A stretch of 51,087 nt of DNA from Clostridiales bacterium (GCA_029100885.1 JAQXPY010000147.1:1-51087); one strand, 5' to 3'. Shown: positions 16,079 through 24,884, counted from the first letter of the stretch. Made by a program: numbers and translations. The notes: generated by a model from the sequence alone, not told the origin.

Positions 16079-18238
16079 TCAGACCTCTGAGATCACCGGA
16101 AGAATAATAGGAGTACGTTTCATCCTGCGCCAGATATAATCACTGAGTTCGTTTCTGATAGTATTTCTGACACGAGCCATATCCTTGTATTTTCGGCATT
16201 CATCTATTGCCTTCAGGACAACATTCCTTGCCTCTTCTATGATCTCTTCATTTTCCTTTACATATATGAGACCTCTTGTTACTATCTCCGGTCCCGCAAT
16301 GATCTGTGCCGAATGCTTTTCTATGGCAAGTGATACGATCATGATACCATTCTGTGACAGACTTTGTCTATCCTTGAGCACCACATTGCCTACATCACCG
16401 ACGCCCAGACCGTCGACCATGACCGGTCCCGCCTGAACCTTGTCTATGACTCTGCAGGAATCCTGTGACAGCTCAGCCACATCTCCGGTATCGATCAGGA
16501 AACAGTTCTCCTTAGGCATTCCGACTGCCACTGCCACCTCCTTCTGGGCGAGTCTGTGTCTCAGCTCGCCGTGAACAGGTATGGAGAACCTCGGACGAAC
16601 TAAGGCATAGATCAGCTTCAGTTCCTCGGCACAGGCATGTCCCGAGACATGTGTATCCTGATATATCACCTTTGTCCTTCGCCTTGAAAGCTCGTTAATT
16701 ACCTTTGAAACCGCTTTTTCATTTCCCGGAATCGGCGTGGAGCTCAGAACGATCACATCATTTGAGCTTAAGGATATCTTTCTGTGCTGTCCCGTAGCCA
16801 TTCGGGACAGAGCAGCCATGGACTCGCCCTGACTTCCCGTAACTATCAGTACTATCTTATCGTCAGGATAGTTTTTTATCTCGGAAATATCCAGCAGTGT
16901 GCCCTCCCGGATCCTGATATAGCCGAGTTCGGAAGCGGCCCCGATGATATTGATCATGGATCTTCCGTCGATAATGACCTTTCTTCCGTATTTTTCCGCA
17001 GTCGTTATCACCTGCTGGACCCTGTCGACGTTTGACGCAAATGTTGCCACAATGATCCTGTTTTCTTTATTTTCATTGAAAATAGTATCAAAGGTATGAC
17101 CTACGGTCCTTTCGGACATGGTAAAGCCCTGTCTCGCCGCATTTGTAGAATCGCACAGCAACGCCAGGACACCCTGCTTTCCAAGCTCAGCAAATCTCTG
17201 CAGATCTATAGTATCGCCGAATACCGGTGTATAGTCGACCTTGAAGTCTCCGGTATGAAGGATCACTCCCGCCGGAGAATGAATGGCAAGAGCCGCCGCA
17301 TCCTGGATAGAGTGATTTGTCTTGATGAATTCAACGCTGAAATCTCCCGCGCTGACAAAGTCTCCGAAGGATACGGTATTGAGCTTTGCACTCTCTATCA
17401 GCCCATGCTCTCTCAGCTTGTTTTCAATAAGTGCCCGCGTCAGCCTGGTGCTGAATACAGGAACATTCAGCTCCCTGAGTATGTAAGGAAGCGCTCCGAT
17501 ATGATCCTCATGACCGTGGGTGATAAAAAAGCCCTCTATCTTATCAGCATTCTCCCTGAGATATGTGATATCAGGTATGACAAGGTCTATTCCAAGCATC
17601 TCCTCATTCGGAAATGCCATGCCGCAGTCAACTATAACGATGCTGTTCTCAGACTCTATAACAGTGATATTCATTCCGATCTGTTCGAGTCCTCCGAGAG
17701 GGATCACCCTGATCTTTTTTCCGGAAACCGGAGGTACATACAGACCATCGGCTTTTTTTATCTGTCTCCACTGGGAATTTTGCTGTCTGTCGTTTCCGTT
17801 CCCCTTCCCGGTCCTTGTACGTCCTTCGTTTCTTCTGCTTCCGCCGAATTCCTGTTCCGAAGCTGCTGTTTCGTTTTTTGGGAAGGCAGTGTTTTTTGCG
17901 GACTGTTTTTTTGCATTCTGGGGTCTGACTCTGCTCCTCAGCTTTCTTTCCAGCTTCTTGCTGATCCTGTCACTGTTCTTTTTTTCTGTCTGGCGCTTTA
18001 CGCCCTGCTTTTTGTCCCCGCCAGTGACAAGCTTGTCCTGCAGCCTTTTCTCCGAAATTCTGTCGTCAGTATGCTCCTGAGGCTGCTTTCTGTCATTTTG
18101 TCTGTCATGACGTGCTGCTTCTGCCTGTCTGTCCGTATTATTCTTGTCGTTTCTTTTCTTCTTAGGCATCGAAACACTGCCGATCTTCTTTTTCAGCTCC
18201 CTGACCGGCTTATTGTCATTTATTCTGTTTTTGCTCAT
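16079..18238 (-). CDS. rnj: Ribonuclease J with long basic N-terminal extension
   Basis: RNase J is a metallo-beta-lactamase/beta-CASP nuclease with endo- and 5'-3' exonuclease activity in Firmicute mRNA decay and rRNA processing. The core starts at about residue 170 (KIRVIPLGGLEQIGMN). Zinc ligands lie in FFITHGHEDHIGALPY, and the core also has IDCGMAFPNEEMLG, LHTGDFKVDYTP and the C-terminal SIPVHGELRH. The first 165 residues are an added Lys/Arg/Gln/Asn-rich, disordered-looking region, making the protein 719 aa against about 555 for a usual RNase J. The start overlaps DUF1292 by 4 bp (ATGA). Confidence 0.95.
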   Translation of the reverse strand: MSKNRINDNKPVRELKKKIGSVSMPKKKRNDKNNTDRQAEAARHDRQNDRKQPQEHTDDRISEKRLQDKLVTGGDKKQGVKRQTEKKNSDRISKKLERKLRSRVRPQNAKKQSAKNTAFPKNETAASEQEFGGSRRNEGRTRTGKGNGNDRQQNSQWRQIKKADGLYVPPVSGKKIRVIPLGGLEQIGMNITVIESENSIVIVDCGMAFPNEEMLGIDLVIPDITYLRENADKIEGFFITHGHEDHIGALPYILRELNVPVFSTRLTRALIENKLREHGLIESAKLNTVSFGDFVSAGDFSVEFIKTNHSIQDAAALAIHSPAGVILHTGDFKVDYTPVFGDTIDLQRFAELGKQGVLALLCDSTNAARQGFTMSERTVGHTFDTIFNENKENRIIVATFASNVDRVQQVITTAEKYGRKVIIDGRSMINIIGAASELGYIRIREGTLLDISEIKNYPDDKIVLIVTGSQGESMAALSRMATGQHRKISLSSNDVIVLSSTPIPGNEKAVSKVINELSRRRTKVIYQDTHVSGHACAEELKLIYALVRPRFSIPVHGELRHRLAQKEVAVAVGMPKENCFLIDTGDVAELSQDSCRVIDKVQAGPVMVDGLGVGDVGNVVLKDRQSLSQNGIMIVSLAIEKHSAQIIAGPEIVTRGLIYVKENEEIIEEARNVVLKAIDECRKYKDMARVRNTIRNELSDYIWRRMKRTPIILPVISEV

Positions 18239-18504
18239 CTTTCTATATCGATCTCTCCGTCCAGCATCTTAAGGAAGATGTCAAACACGGCATTTTCTTC
18301 CTCCTCATCCTGTATATCCTCATATACAGCTTCTGTATCGTCGGGAGCCGAAACCTCCTTAAATACTCTGCATTCACCGTCTTCGTCATCAGGCGCATCT
18401 GTTACAAGAATATAGTTATGTCCCTGAAATGTCGTACTCTCGAGAATAGTGAATTCGATCTCACTTCCGTCGTCAAGTATCATTACAATAGAATTGTCTT
18501 CCAT
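18235..18504 (-). CDS. DUF1292 family small acidic protein
   Basis: An 89-aa acidic protein of the DUF1292 (YrzB) family: the beta-rich LDDGSEIEFTILESTTFQGHNYILV opening, then a strongly acidic DAPDDEDGE stretch. Homologues usually follow ireB and ruvX/yqgF in Firmicutes, and that order (ireB, ruvX, DUF1292) is kept here. The function is not established. An RBS CGGAGGAAAT precedes the ATG, and the stop overlaps the RNase J start. Confidence 0.9.
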   Translation of the reverse strand: MEDNSIVMILDDGSEIEFTILESTTFQGHNYILVTDAPDDEDGECRVFKEVSAPDDTEAVYEDIQDEEEENAVFDIFLKMLDGEIDIER

Positions 18505-18604
18505 ATTTCCTCCGATTATCTATCTGTTCTGCTTTCTTTCTTCCTTTCAGGCTTCTGTCAAGTTCATTCGCAAAGCCGCTGCTTCCTTTGCTCATGCTCT
18601 TGAC

Positions 18605-18671
18605 GTCTGCTAAGCAGACCCTGATTCCGAGCAGGATAAAAAAATTATGTTAACATATTTTTATCCTGCTC
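18605..18671. repeat. Two inverted repeats between ruvX and DUF1292
   Basis: GTCTGC-TAA-GCAGAC lies at 18605-18619. A larger repeat has arms GAGCAGGATAAAAA (18629-18642) and TTTTTATCCTGCTC (18658-18671), with the near-palindromic TATGTTAACATA in the loop. The larger one begins 5 nt after the ruvX stop. GC pairs are at the base and A/T pairs at the tip, with no T-run beyond the stem, so it is not a textbook terminator. Confidence 0.65.
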
Positions 18672-18675
18672 TTCA

Positions 18676-19128
18676 TCAGAAGCCTGAATTAGGTACTTTG
18701 TTCTTCATGTAATCTTCAAGAATGATGGCTGCGGCTATGCGGTCGATGTATTGCTTGCGTCTGGAATGCTCTACCCGGGTCTCTTCAAGTATCTCGTCGG
18801 CGCTGACGGTGCTGAGCCTCTCATCCCACAGCTCCACCGGAATGTCCAGCCCCTCTGCCTCCAGCCTTCTCGCAAGCTCTCCGGCAAAGGTCTCTGTTTT
18901 TATCGCTCTTTCTCCCCTGCTGTCATCCATATTGAGTGGAAGTCCTATGACGATCCTTCCGACTTCATACTCTGCCGCAAGAGCGGCTATGCGTCTGAAG
19001 GAGGATCTGAGCCCGTTCTCCTTTTCTCTGACAATAGTCTCCAGTGGTGATGCAATTACATTTAACGGATCGCTGATCGCGACTCCTATGGTCTTTGAAC
19101 CAAAATCCAGTCCCATCAATCTCTTCAA
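18676..19128 (-). CDS. ruvX: YqgF/RuvX family nuclease (pre-16S rRNA processing; Holliday resolvase-like)
   Basis: A 150-aa RNase H-fold protein. LMGLDFGSKTIGVAISDP carries the first catalytic Asp and opens the family signature; VIGLPLNMDDSRGERA and the late Glu/Asp pair WDERLSTVSA and YIDRIAAAIILEDY complete the active site. Family members process the 5' end of 16S rRNA in E. coli and are called putative Holliday junction resolvases. The reading frame starts with TTG at 19128, supported by GGAG 7 nt upstream and by the usual MRIMGLD-like start. The internal ATG four codons later has a weaker site. Confidence 0.93.
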   Translation of the reverse strand: MKRLMGLDFGSKTIGVAISDPLNVIASPLETIVREKENGLRSSFRRIAALAAEYEVGRIVIGLPLNMDDSRGERAIKTETFAGELARRLEAEGLDIPVELWDERLSTVSADEILEETRVEHSRRKQYIDRIAAAIILEDYMKNKVPNSGF

Positions 19129-19213
19129 GGTGATTCTCCGTTGTTCAGAATATAGTGTGACTAATCATCTCCCGGCAGACAGCATCCGGTGATAGATGGT
19201 TGCAATATAACAC

Positions 19214-19235
19214 AAAAAAGCCGTTAAAAAACGGC
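19214..19235 (-). terminator. Intrinsic terminator downstream of ireB
   Basis: On the minus strand GCCGTT-TTTT-AACGGC-type pairing (19220-19235) is followed by TTTTTTG. A second hairpin, CAGACCG/CGGTCTG (19303-19325), lies just after the ireB stop with a weaker T-run. Together they fill most of the 206-bp ireB-ruvX gap and suggest ruvX has its own promoter or is reached by readthrough. Confidence 0.75.
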
Positions 19236-19334
19236 ACCTCAATATTCCGGTCGTTCCCGGCAGATAACAGGTCTTCAGAACTCGCAAGGCTTTATATAGA
19301 AGCAGACCGAAGCAGCTCCGGTCTGCAGCTGACC

Positions 19335-19598
19335 TTATCTGAGTCTTGAATCCACATATGCAGCCATAAGTTCTTCAAGGATCTCGTCCCTTTCGACCTT
19401 CATGATAAGACTGCGTGCGTTTTTGTGGCTGGTGATGTATGTAGGATCCCCTGACATAATGTAGCCGACGATCTGATTGATCGGATCATAGCCCTTCTCG
19501 ACCAGTGCTCCGTATACATGCTTAAGAACATCTGCTGCATTCAGCTGTTCCGGTGTCTTGACCGGGGCGATCACCTGTGTATTTTCAATATTGCCCAT
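19335..19598 (-). CDS. ireB: IreB family regulatory phosphoprotein
   Basis: An 87-aa protein of the IreB/YrzL (DUF965) family. The signature region [37 protein letters not shown] is nearly complete. In Enterococcus, IreB is phosphorylated by the PASTA kinase IreK and modulates cell-wall stress resistance, with Thr near the N-terminus as phosphosite. Here Thr8 and Thr15 (VIAPVKTPE) are candidates. The gene follows mtaB by 31 bp and precedes ruvX, close to the usual ireB-ruvX-DUF1292 order. Confidence 0.95.
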   Translation of the reverse strand: MGNIENTQVIAPVKTPEQLNAADVLKHVYGALVEKGYDPINQIVGYIMSGDPTYITSHKNARSLIMKVERDEILEELMAAYVDSRLR

Positions 19599-19629
19599 GT
19601 TTCTGACCTCTTAAGTACTAATGTAGATT

Positions 19630-20952
19630 TTAAACTAAAAGCAAGGCCTCGTCTATAACATTTTCATGAATAATCTGTGAAGCTTTTCCCGATATTATCT
19701 CATTCTGATGAACTTCCGATGAAGGGCGAAGGCATCTGACATACTCCGGAGTAAAGCCGGTCTCATATGTTCTGCCGCCGATTGACACAAGCTCTTCACT
19801 GAGGAAACTTACTTCCTTTCCTATATAATACTGCCTGAAATCATGGGACATCCTGCCGCAGATCTCCATCAGTCTCTCACTGCGGGCGCTTTTCTGCGCA
19901 TCCGACAGCTGTCCGTCCATTCTGTCTGCAGGTGTTCCCCGCCTTCTCGAATATTTGAATATATGCGCCTCATAAAAGCCGATCCTTTCGGCAAAGGCAC
20001 ATGTGCTTTCAAACTGTGCCTCGGTCTCCCCCGGAAAGCCTACGATAATATCTGTTGTAATAGCCGGATGGTCAAAAGCTTTTCTGAGAATGCCGCACCT
20101 CTGTGCATATTCTTCAGCTGTGTAGTGCCTGTTCATTTTCTTCAGTATCTCATCGTTTCCCGACTGAAGAGACAGATGAAAATGAGGACACAGCTTCTTG
20201 TGTGAGGCAAGCTCTGCGGCAAACTCCTCGGTTATCAGCTTCGGCTCTAAGGACCCGAGTCTGACCCTTTTGATCCCGTCAAACTTCTCAATCTCAGAAA
20301 TAATGTCCAGAATACCGTTCCCCAGCGAGCTCAGATGGATACCTGTTATGACGATCTCGGCAGTCCTGCTTTCCGCAAGGAGTCCGACCTCCTTTGCGAT
20401 GTCCTCTAAAGGCCTTCTCTTAAGCGGACCTCTGACATAAGGAATGATGCAGTAGCTGCAGTACATGTTGCAGCCGTCCTGAACCTTAATAAATGCTCTC
20501 GAGTGTCCGTCAAGCTCGGTGATGAACGGATTATCCTGAAATTTTTCAGGTTTCAGCAGATCATTATCGCCGAATATGTTGATTCTTTCGTTTATAAGCT
20601 CAACTATTTTGTTTTTATCCTTGTTTGAGACAGCCACATCGATAACTCTGTCACTGATCAGCTCTTCCAGTCTTTCGTTTTTAACCGCATCATCCACATA
20701 GCAGCCTGCAGCGACTATCAGTGCATCAGGATTCAGCCTTCTGGCTCTGCGCAGCATCTGTCTGGATTTTCTGTCGGCAATATTCGTCACCGTACAGGTA
20801 TTTATCACGTAGACATCCGCTGTTTCTTCAAAACCGCATTCCGTAAGCCCTGCCGCCCGAAGCTTTTCCGCCATTGCGTCCGACTCATATGTATTGACCT
20901 TGCAGCCCAGAGTATGAATAGCAAATCTTATTCCCTTTTGCTTCAGCTGCAC
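19630..20952 (-). CDS. mtaB: tRNA (t6A37) methylthiotransferase MtaB
   Basis: MtaB is a radical SAM enzyme that adds a methylthio group to t6A37 to make ms2t6A. The N-terminal cluster domain has Cys in TLGCKVNTYESDAM, NTCTVTNIADRKSRQ and AAGCYVD. The radical SAM triad is in DGCNMYCSYCIIPYVRG, and a TRAM domain ends the 440-aa protein. It starts with GTG at 20952 inside the end of thiI (10-bp overlap), with AGAGGTG upstream. Overlap with thiI places two sulfur-based tRNA modifications in one transcript. Confidence 0.94.
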   Translation of the reverse strand: MQLKQKGIRFAIHTLGCKVNTYESDAMAEKLRAAGLTECGFEETADVYVINTCTVTNIADRKSRQMLRRARRLNPDALIVAAGCYVDDAVKNERLEELISDRVIDVAVSNKDKNKIVELINERINIFGDNDLLKPEKFQDNPFITELDGHSRAFIKVQDGCNMYCSYCIIPYVRGPLKRRPLEDIAKEVGLLAESRTAEIVITGIHLSSLGNGILDIISEIEKFDGIKRVRLGSLEPKLITEEFAAELASHKKLCPHFHLSLQSGNDEILKKMNRHYTAEEYAQRCGILRKAFDHPAITTDIIVGFPGETEAQFESTCAFAERIGFYEAHIFKYSRRRGTPADRMDGQLSDAQKSARSERLMEICGRMSHDFRQYYIGKEVSFLSEELVSIGGRTYETGFTPEYVRCLRPSSEVHQNEIISGKASQIIHENVIDEALLLV

Positions 20953-22124
20953 CAGATCACCTCTTCACCGGCTATTGCCTCATCGACCATGGCATCAATT
21001 ATTTCCGCAAGCTTCTGTTCCGACTTTCTGATCACGTTTACATTTGGCTTCGTTACAGGATGCTTGGCAACAAATATAGTGCAGCAGTCTTCATACGGCA
21101 GAATACTTGTCTCGAAAGTGCCGATCTTTTCCGACAGATCTATGATCTCCTGCTTGTCAAAGCCGATCACAGGTCTGTATACCGGCAGCTCACAGACCTC
21201 ATCTGTGGTTCTGAGCGAAAACATAGTCTGGGAAGCTACCTGACCTATTGATTCACCGGTAATGAGTCCTATGCAGTCATTCGCCGCAGCAAGCTTTTCC
21301 GCTATCCTCATCATATATCTGCGCATAATGATGGTGAGCTCATCATGAGGACACTTTTCATATATTGCGAGCTGAATATCCGTAAAATTCACCACATGCA
21401 GCCTGATGGCTCCCGCGTAGGCAGCCACCTCTTTAGCAAGGTCGACCACCTTCTGCTTTGCCCTCTCCGATGTATAAGGCGGAGCATGGAAATAGACAGC
21501 CTCGATCATAACTCCGCGCTTTGCGATCATGTAGCCTGCCACCGGACTGTCAATTCCTCCGGAAAGCAGCAGCATGGCCTTGCCGTTGGTTCCGATAGGC
21601 ATTCCTCCTGCACCCGGAATGACCTGGGTGAAAATATTGATCTTCTGTCTTATTTCAATGTAAATAATAAAATCCGGATCATGCACATCGACCCTGGAGC
21701 CCGGATATGCCGTCAGAACATCATATCCCACATCTGCATTTATTGTATCTGAGGTAACGGGATAATGCTTGTCCGCTCTTCTGGTACGTACCTTGAAGGA
21801 AAACTCCTGCTCCGGATGCTCCGACTTCACAAACTCCAGAACCCTCTGGCGAAGCTCCTCGTAGCCGCACTTTTCTATCTGCTTCATAGGGCAGATTCCT
21901 GTCACTCCGAATACATGCCTGAGTGCATCGACGGTGTCCTCATAATCGTAATCGGTCTTAGCGTTTACATATATACGGCCCTGTTCCTTCTGAACGGCAA
22001 ATTCTCCTTCGACCTTCTTAAGATGCTCCCTTATCTGATGCATCAGGGCATCCTCAAAGATATATCTGTTTTTTCCTTTCGTGCCGATCTCGGCATATTT
22101 GATCAAAAAACTCTGATACTGCAT
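20943..22124 (-). CDS. thiI: tRNA 4-thiouridine synthase ThiI
   Basis: ThiI adenylates and thiolates U8 of tRNA and, in some species, provides sulfur for thiazole synthesis. The 393-aa protein has the N-terminal ferredoxin-like/THUMP part (about 60-165), the PP-loop SGGIDSPVAGYMIAKRG (about 187-203), and the C-terminal ALPYEDC-like stretch, seen as SILPYEDCCTIF. There is no rhodanese domain, the usual state in Firmicutes, where a dedicated NifS-type desulfurase supplies sulfur. A cysteine desulfurase gene lies 2.9 kb upstream on the same strand. Confidence 0.96.
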   Translation of the reverse strand: MQYQSFLIKYAEIGTKGKNRYIFEDALMHQIREHLKKVEGEFAVQKEQGRIYVNAKTDYDYEDTVDALRHVFGVTGICPMKQIEKCGYEELRQRVLEFVKSEHPEQEFSFKVRTRRADKHYPVTSDTINADVGYDVLTAYPGSRVDVHDPDFIIYIEIRQKINIFTQVIPGAGGMPIGTNGKAMLLLSGGIDSPVAGYMIAKRGVMIEAVYFHAPPYTSERAKQKVVDLAKEVAAYAGAIRLHVVNFTDIQLAIYEKCPHDELTIIMRRYMMRIAEKLAAANDCIGLITGESIGQVASQTMFSLRTTDEVCELPVYRPVIGFDKQEIIDLSEKIGTFETSILPYEDCCTIFVAKHPVTKPNVNVIRKSEQKLAEIIDAMVDEAIAGEEVIWCS

Positions 22125-22133
22125 ATTTTCCTC

Positions 22134-22541
22134 TTATTCTCCCAGTCCGAAAAGCTTTGTCAGCGGCTCGACAACATCCTTGAGATTCTTTATCGACCTG
22201 TTCAGGGCATCAATATTAAGTCCATCGATGCTCTTCAGAGTCGAATTTACCACCTCTTTGTTTTCCTCTACGAGATCATTGATACTATTGATCATATCTT
22301 CTATCTCCTTAAGAGAGGTATCCGCCTGCTCCAGCATTGAATTGGAATTCTCCACCAGAACATCTATCCTGTCGATTGTTTCTTCTGCCTTTGGAACAAC
22401 AGAACACACAAGAAACAGCATAAGTGCTGCAGCAATAAGACCTGAGGCTGCTGTAATAAGCAAAAATATCCCGTTTTTCCGCTGATTTCTGACTATCTCT
22501 CCCAGCAGCTCTTTTTCTGTCATATCTTCGATATTCTTCAT
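22134..22541 (-). CDS. Hypothetical single-pass coiled-coil membrane protein
   Basis: The 135-aa sequence has a charged N-terminus (about 1-25), one membrane helix (about 25-47, ending LFLVCSVVPK) and a long coiled-coil with heptad-like Ile/Leu/Val spacing (about 50-135). No catalytic motif is visible. The layout is reminiscent of DUF948 and methyl-accepting-like stalks, but I do not recognise a family. It sits between pfp (15-bp gap) and thiI (9-bp gap), has an AGGGAAG site, and is clearly a real gene by spacing and codon use. The function is unknown. Confidence 0.75.
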   Translation of the reverse strand: MKNIEDMTEKELLGEIVRNQRKNGIFLLITAASGLIAAALMLFLVCSVVPKAEETIDRIDVLVENSNSMLEQADTSLKEIEDMINSINDLVEENKEVVNSTLKSIDGLNIDALNRSIKNLKDVVEPLTKLFGLGE

Positions 22542-22556
22542 ATTCTTCCCTGTTCT

Positions 22557-23798
22557 TTAACAAAATACCTTGTTGTATGAGGTAAAATCCGGAAGTCCCT
22601 TCAGATACCTTGTCGGCGACTCTCCCTGAATCAGAGGAAGCGCATATTCAATAAAGCTGTCGGTCACATAATTTCCTTCTTCATTTATCCATTCCTTAGG
22701 GAAGGTTCTCTCATAATTGGCAGCCTTCTCCAAAGGCAGCAGAATAATATGGCTGTCATAGCCGCCGAAAGGATATCTGGCACACTCAAAGCCCACCATT
22801 CTGTCAGTGACTCCCTGAAGCATATTTTCGACAGCTGCATTTCCGGCCATGTATGCCTCGCTTACGTCTCTTCCCGATGAGCAGTGGGCGGCGCATCTCT
22901 GAAGCAGACTGAACTCGATTCCCCTCGTCTTGTATCCTAAACGATCCCTGACCTCAGCCGCCAGATATGAGGCGAGTCCTCCCAGCTGAACATGTCCGAA
23001 GCCATCGGTAGAAGAGGTTCCCGATTCTGAAATAAAGCTGCCGTCCGCATAATGTATGCCCTCGGACACCGCCACGTTGCAATTGCCGTTCTTTTCAAAG
23101 CATACCCGTATGTCCTCAATAAATCTGTCCATGTCGAAATCAGTTTCGGGAAGATATATAAGATCCAGATAATGACCGTTGACATTTGACAGAGCCGCTG
23201 CGGCAGTGAGCCAGCCGGCATGTCTTCCCATACATTCGAATATAGTGACCGCGCCCTTGTTGTATACAGCCGCATCACAAGCGACCTCCATGATCGAAGT
23301 CGCAATATACTTTGCCGCAGAACCATACCCCGGACAATGATCCGTTCCGAACAGATCGTTATCTATTGTCTTCGGTACTCCCATGATCCTGCACTCATAT
23401 CCAACTGCCTTCATGTACTTGGATATCTTGTTGCAGGTATCCATGGAATCATTTCCGCCTATATAACAGAAATATCTGACATCATGCTTTTTGAATACAT
23501 TGAGAATAGCTCTGTAAGGGGTTTCATCCACCTCGGGATCCGGCATCTTGGTCCTGCAGGAGCCCAGAGCAGAAGCCGGTGTGAACAGGAACTTATCGAG
23601 CTCTGTCACTCCTGCCTCATCCATTATAAGCAGCCTGTCGCCGATCACTCCGTCTATTCCGTAATTTGCTCCGTATACCTTGGTAATGCTTTTGGACGCA
23701 AGCGCCGTGCGGATCACCCCCAGAGCACTTGCGTTTATGACCGGACTCGGTCCCCCTGACTGACCGACAATAAGCGAACCCCTGATCGCCTCTCCCAT
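22557..23798 (-). CDS. pfp: Phosphofructokinase, pyrophosphate-dependent type
   Basis: A 413-aa phosphofructokinase converting fructose 6-phosphate to fructose 1,6-bisphosphate. Phosphoryl-donor motifs point to PPi rather than ATP: GGNDSMDT, with Asp where ATP enzymes have Gly, and MGVPKTIDNDL, with the Lys typical of PPi enzymes. MGRHAGWLTAAAAL and SEGIHYADG are family features. The Asn in GGNDS, in place of the common GGDDS, is worth noting. It lies downstream of the aldolase gene, giving two consecutive glycolytic steps. RBS GGAGGAG. Confidence 0.9.
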   Translation of the reverse strand: MGEAIRGSLIVGQSGGPSPVINASALGVIRTALASKSITKVYGANYGIDGVIGDRLLIMDEAGVTELDKFLFTPASALGSCRTKMPDPEVDETPYRAILNVFKKHDVRYFCYIGGNDSMDTCNKISKYMKAVGYECRIMGVPKTIDNDLFGTDHCPGYGSAAKYIATSIMEVACDAAVYNKGAVTIFECMGRHAGWLTAAAALSNVNGHYLDLIYLPETDFDMDRFIEDIRVCFEKNGNCNVAVSEGIHYADGSFISESGTSSTDGFGHVQLGGLASYLAAEVRDRLGYKTRGIEFSLLQRCAAHCSSGRDVSEAYMAGNAAVENMLQGVTDRMVGFECARYPFGGYDSHIILLPLEKAANYERTFPKEWINEEGNYVTDSFIEYALPLIQGESPTRYLKGLPDFTSYNKVFC

Positions 23799-23822
23799 TT
23801 CCTACTCCTCCGTATTTTATGC

Positions 23823-23894
23823 GCCCTTATAAGGGCAGAATATGCAGTTTCACAAACTGCGGCAAGGCTCTGAACAATACAGGCACCTTGCCGC
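23823..23894. repeat. Cluster of three hairpins between fba and pfp
   Basis: The 117-bp gap holds GCCCTTATAAGGGC (23823-23836, perfect 14-bp palindrome), GCAGTTT-cac-AAACTGC (23844-23860) and GCGGCAAGG/CCTTGCCGC (23859-23867 with 23886-23894). The last lies about 20 nt after the aldolase stop and could attenuate or stabilise the fba mRNA. No long T-run follows. Confidence 0.6.
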
Positions 23895-23915
23895 AAAAGA
23901 AAAATCACATGTAGA

Positions 23916-24884
23916 TCAGGCTTTTCCAGCGCATCCGAGAACATTGATAAGCTTGTGGCGAACCAGCTCCTTGATGTTGGCTCTTGCAGGCTTCAGATAC
24001 TCTCTCGGATCGAACTTATCCGGATGCTCAGCCATGAACTGACGCAGAGTGCCTGTCATGGCAAGTCTGATATCGGAATCAATATTGATCTTGCATACCG
24101 CCATCCTTGCAGCCTCTCTCAGCTCCTCCTCAGGGATTCCTACCGCATCCGGCATTCTGCCTCCGTTTTCGTTGATCATCCTGACGTATTCCTGAGGAAC
24201 AGAGGAGGATCCGTGAAGTACGATAGGGAAGCCCGGAAGCCTGTCCGCAACATCCTTGAGAATATCAAAACGAAGAGGCGGCGGAACAAGTATGCCCTTC
24301 TCGTTTCGTGTACACTGCTCCGCTGTAAACTTGTATGCTCCGTGAGATGTTCCGATAGCGATCGCAAGGGAGTCGCAGCCTGTCCTCTCCACAAACTCCT
24401 GAACATCCTCGGCTCTTGTATAGGAGGAGTCTGCGGCGTCCACCTTTACATCATCCTCTACTCCCGCCAGGGTGCCCAGCTCTGCCTCGACAACAACTCC
24501 GTGAGCATGGGCATACTCCACTACTTTCTTTGTGATCTCTATATTCTTCTCAAAGCTCTCAGACGAGGCGTCGATCATTACGGAGGTAAATCCGCCGTCT
24601 ATGCATGATTTGCAGGTCTCAAAATCAGGACCGTGGTCAAGGTGCAGCGCAATAGGAATATCAGGGCATTCCAGCACTGCCGCTTCAACAAGCTTTACAA
24701 GATATGTATGGTTTGCATATGCTCTTGCGCCCTTGGAAACCTGAAGAATGACCGGAGCCTTCTCCTCGCGGCAGGCCTCGGTGATTCCCTGAACGATCTC
24801 CATATTATTTACATTGAAAGCGCCTACCGCATAACCCTCCTTGTATGCTTTGGCAAACATTTCCTTTGTGGTTACAAGTGCCAT
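23916..24884 (-). CDS. fba: Fructose-bisphosphate aldolase, class II
   Basis: A zinc-dependent aldolase splitting fructose 1,6-bisphosphate into DHAP and glyceraldehyde 3-phosphate. The 322-aa protein has the catalytic/metal motif ALHLDHGPDFETCK, EAELGTLAGVEDD, the metal His in GTSHGAYKF, and PIVLHGSSSVPQE. The ORF track starts at a TTG two codons upstream; the ATG at 24884 with GGGGGA 7 nt before it is preferred. It has its own extended -10 promoter (24974-24982). Co-location with PPi-PFK makes a small glycolytic unit. Confidence 0.97.
   Translation of the reverse strand: MALVTTKEMFAKAYKEGYAVGAFNVNNMEIVQGITEACREEKAPVILQVSKGARAYANHTYLVKLVEAAVLECPDIPIALHLDHGPDFETCKSCIDGGFTSVMIDASSESFEKNIEITKKVVEYAHAHGVVVEAELGTLAGVEDDVKVDAADSSYTRAEDVQEFVERTGCDSLAIAIGTSHGAYKFTAEQCTRNEKGILVPPPLRFDILKDVADRLPGFPIVLHGSSSVPQEYVRMINENGGRMPDAVGIPEEELREAARMAVCKINIDSDIRLAMTGTLRQFMAEHPDKFDPREYLKPARANIKELVRHKLINVLGCAGKA

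Noticed and set aside
17096-18415. 439-aa plus-strand ORF
   Set aside because: It lies antisense to RNase J and DUF1292, has no ribosome site and its translation is low-complexity Ser/Leu/Phe-rich, as expected from the mirror of a charged tail.
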